Source: Rhabdornis inornatus
Lineage: Eukaryota > Chordata > Aves > Passeriformes > Rhabdornithidae
Direction: 5' to 3'
NCBI GenBank assembly: GCA_013397075.1
Contig: VWZS01000835.1
Span: 438,563-502,562, forward strand
DNA: 64,000 bases
Shown: positions 63,815-64,000 of the stretch, in pieces
How the letters are laid out: every line of letters begins with the position of its first letter
Numbering within the stretch: position 1 is the stretch's first letter
The notes under the pieces: model-generated
Seen by the model: the letters and a program-made list of their open reading frames with translations, nothing else
What the model was told of the DNA's origin: nothing
The model's database searches: none
Program-made: the position numbers and the translations under genes

Positions 63815-64000
63815 GAGCTGGTCAGCCGCTGAGAGGCTGCTGTGAGTGGGGGAAATGCAGGACTGAGAGAGCATCATAGAATCGCAGAAAATGCTGAGCC
63901 GGAAGGGACAAAATGGATCATCGAGCCCTGCACAGCACCATGCCCCAGAGCCACACTGTGTGGGCTTGGAATGGAGCTTAATAACACCCAGTCCCAGCCC
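63815..64000. repeat. 186-bp exact direct duplication, copy 2 (continues past the window)
   Basis: Identical to 62666-62851 and starting right at the end of the N gap. It includes the start of a minus-oriented CR1 (CATAGAATCGCAGAAAATG). Its true length is unknown because the window ends inside it. Confidence 0.95.

Noticed and set aside
63209..63877. 222-codon minus-strand frame across the N gap
   Set aside because: Most of it is translated Ns; only the 63310-63414 part is genuine coding sequence (ATP6V0A2 exon 1, in a different frame).

Overview
This is vertebrate nuclear DNA, almost certainly from a bird. The evidence is split genes with 80-480 bp exons and GT/AG introns, repeated 3' ends of CR1 LINEs (tails of the ATTCTGTGAT / ATTCTATGA type, several in both orientations), and GC-rich CpG-dense gene starts in an otherwise AT-rich background. 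No bacterial, phage or CRISPR-like content was seen.

Two genes lie head-to-tail on the minus strand. From right to left, ATP6V0A2 (V-type ATPase a2 subunit) occupies about 63.4 to 46.9 kb. DNAH10 (inner-arm axonemal dynein heavy chain) starts at 46,250 and runs off the left edge. The same neighbours in the same relative orientation occur in human 12q24.31, so the block is conserved synteny. I reconstructed 71 DNAH10 coding exons (4,266 codons, no internal stop, all splice phases compatible) and 20 ATP6V0A2 coding exons (846 residues plus stop; the first few codons are inside an assembly gap). About the last 290 DNAH10 residues are outside the window.

Layout. 1-300: DNAH10 intron. 301-5,685: AAA6 and C-terminal domain. 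6,335-9,589: AAA5 and strut. 9,932-13,072: stalk and microtubule-binding domain. 13,690-17,208: AAA4. 17,498-21,195: AAA3. 22,114-24,415: AAA2. 24,580-27,017: AAA1 motor site. 27,281-31,096: linker. 31,385-46,250: tail and N-terminal leader. 46,251-46,850: compact DNAH10 5' region with a consensus RFX X-box at 46,277-46,290 and a 36-bp GC-rich minisatellite at 46,420-46,827. 46,890-47,832: ATP6V0A2 3' UTR. 47,833-55,551: membrane domain of ATP6V0A2. 56,091-63,414: its cytosolic N-terminal domain. 62,565-64,000: a disordered piece of assembly with two lone Ns, a 400-bp N gap and a 186-bp exact duplication, at the ATP6V0A2 promoter.

The two products work in separate pathways: one acidifies Golgi/endosomal compartments, the other powers ciliary and flagellar beating. 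They are linked only by position. No new gene system was found. The observations most worth checking are the X-box, the promoter minisatellite with a five-unit higher-order period, a GC-AG intron, an exon of extreme GC content, a microsatellite 10 nt inside a splice donor, and the assembly fault.
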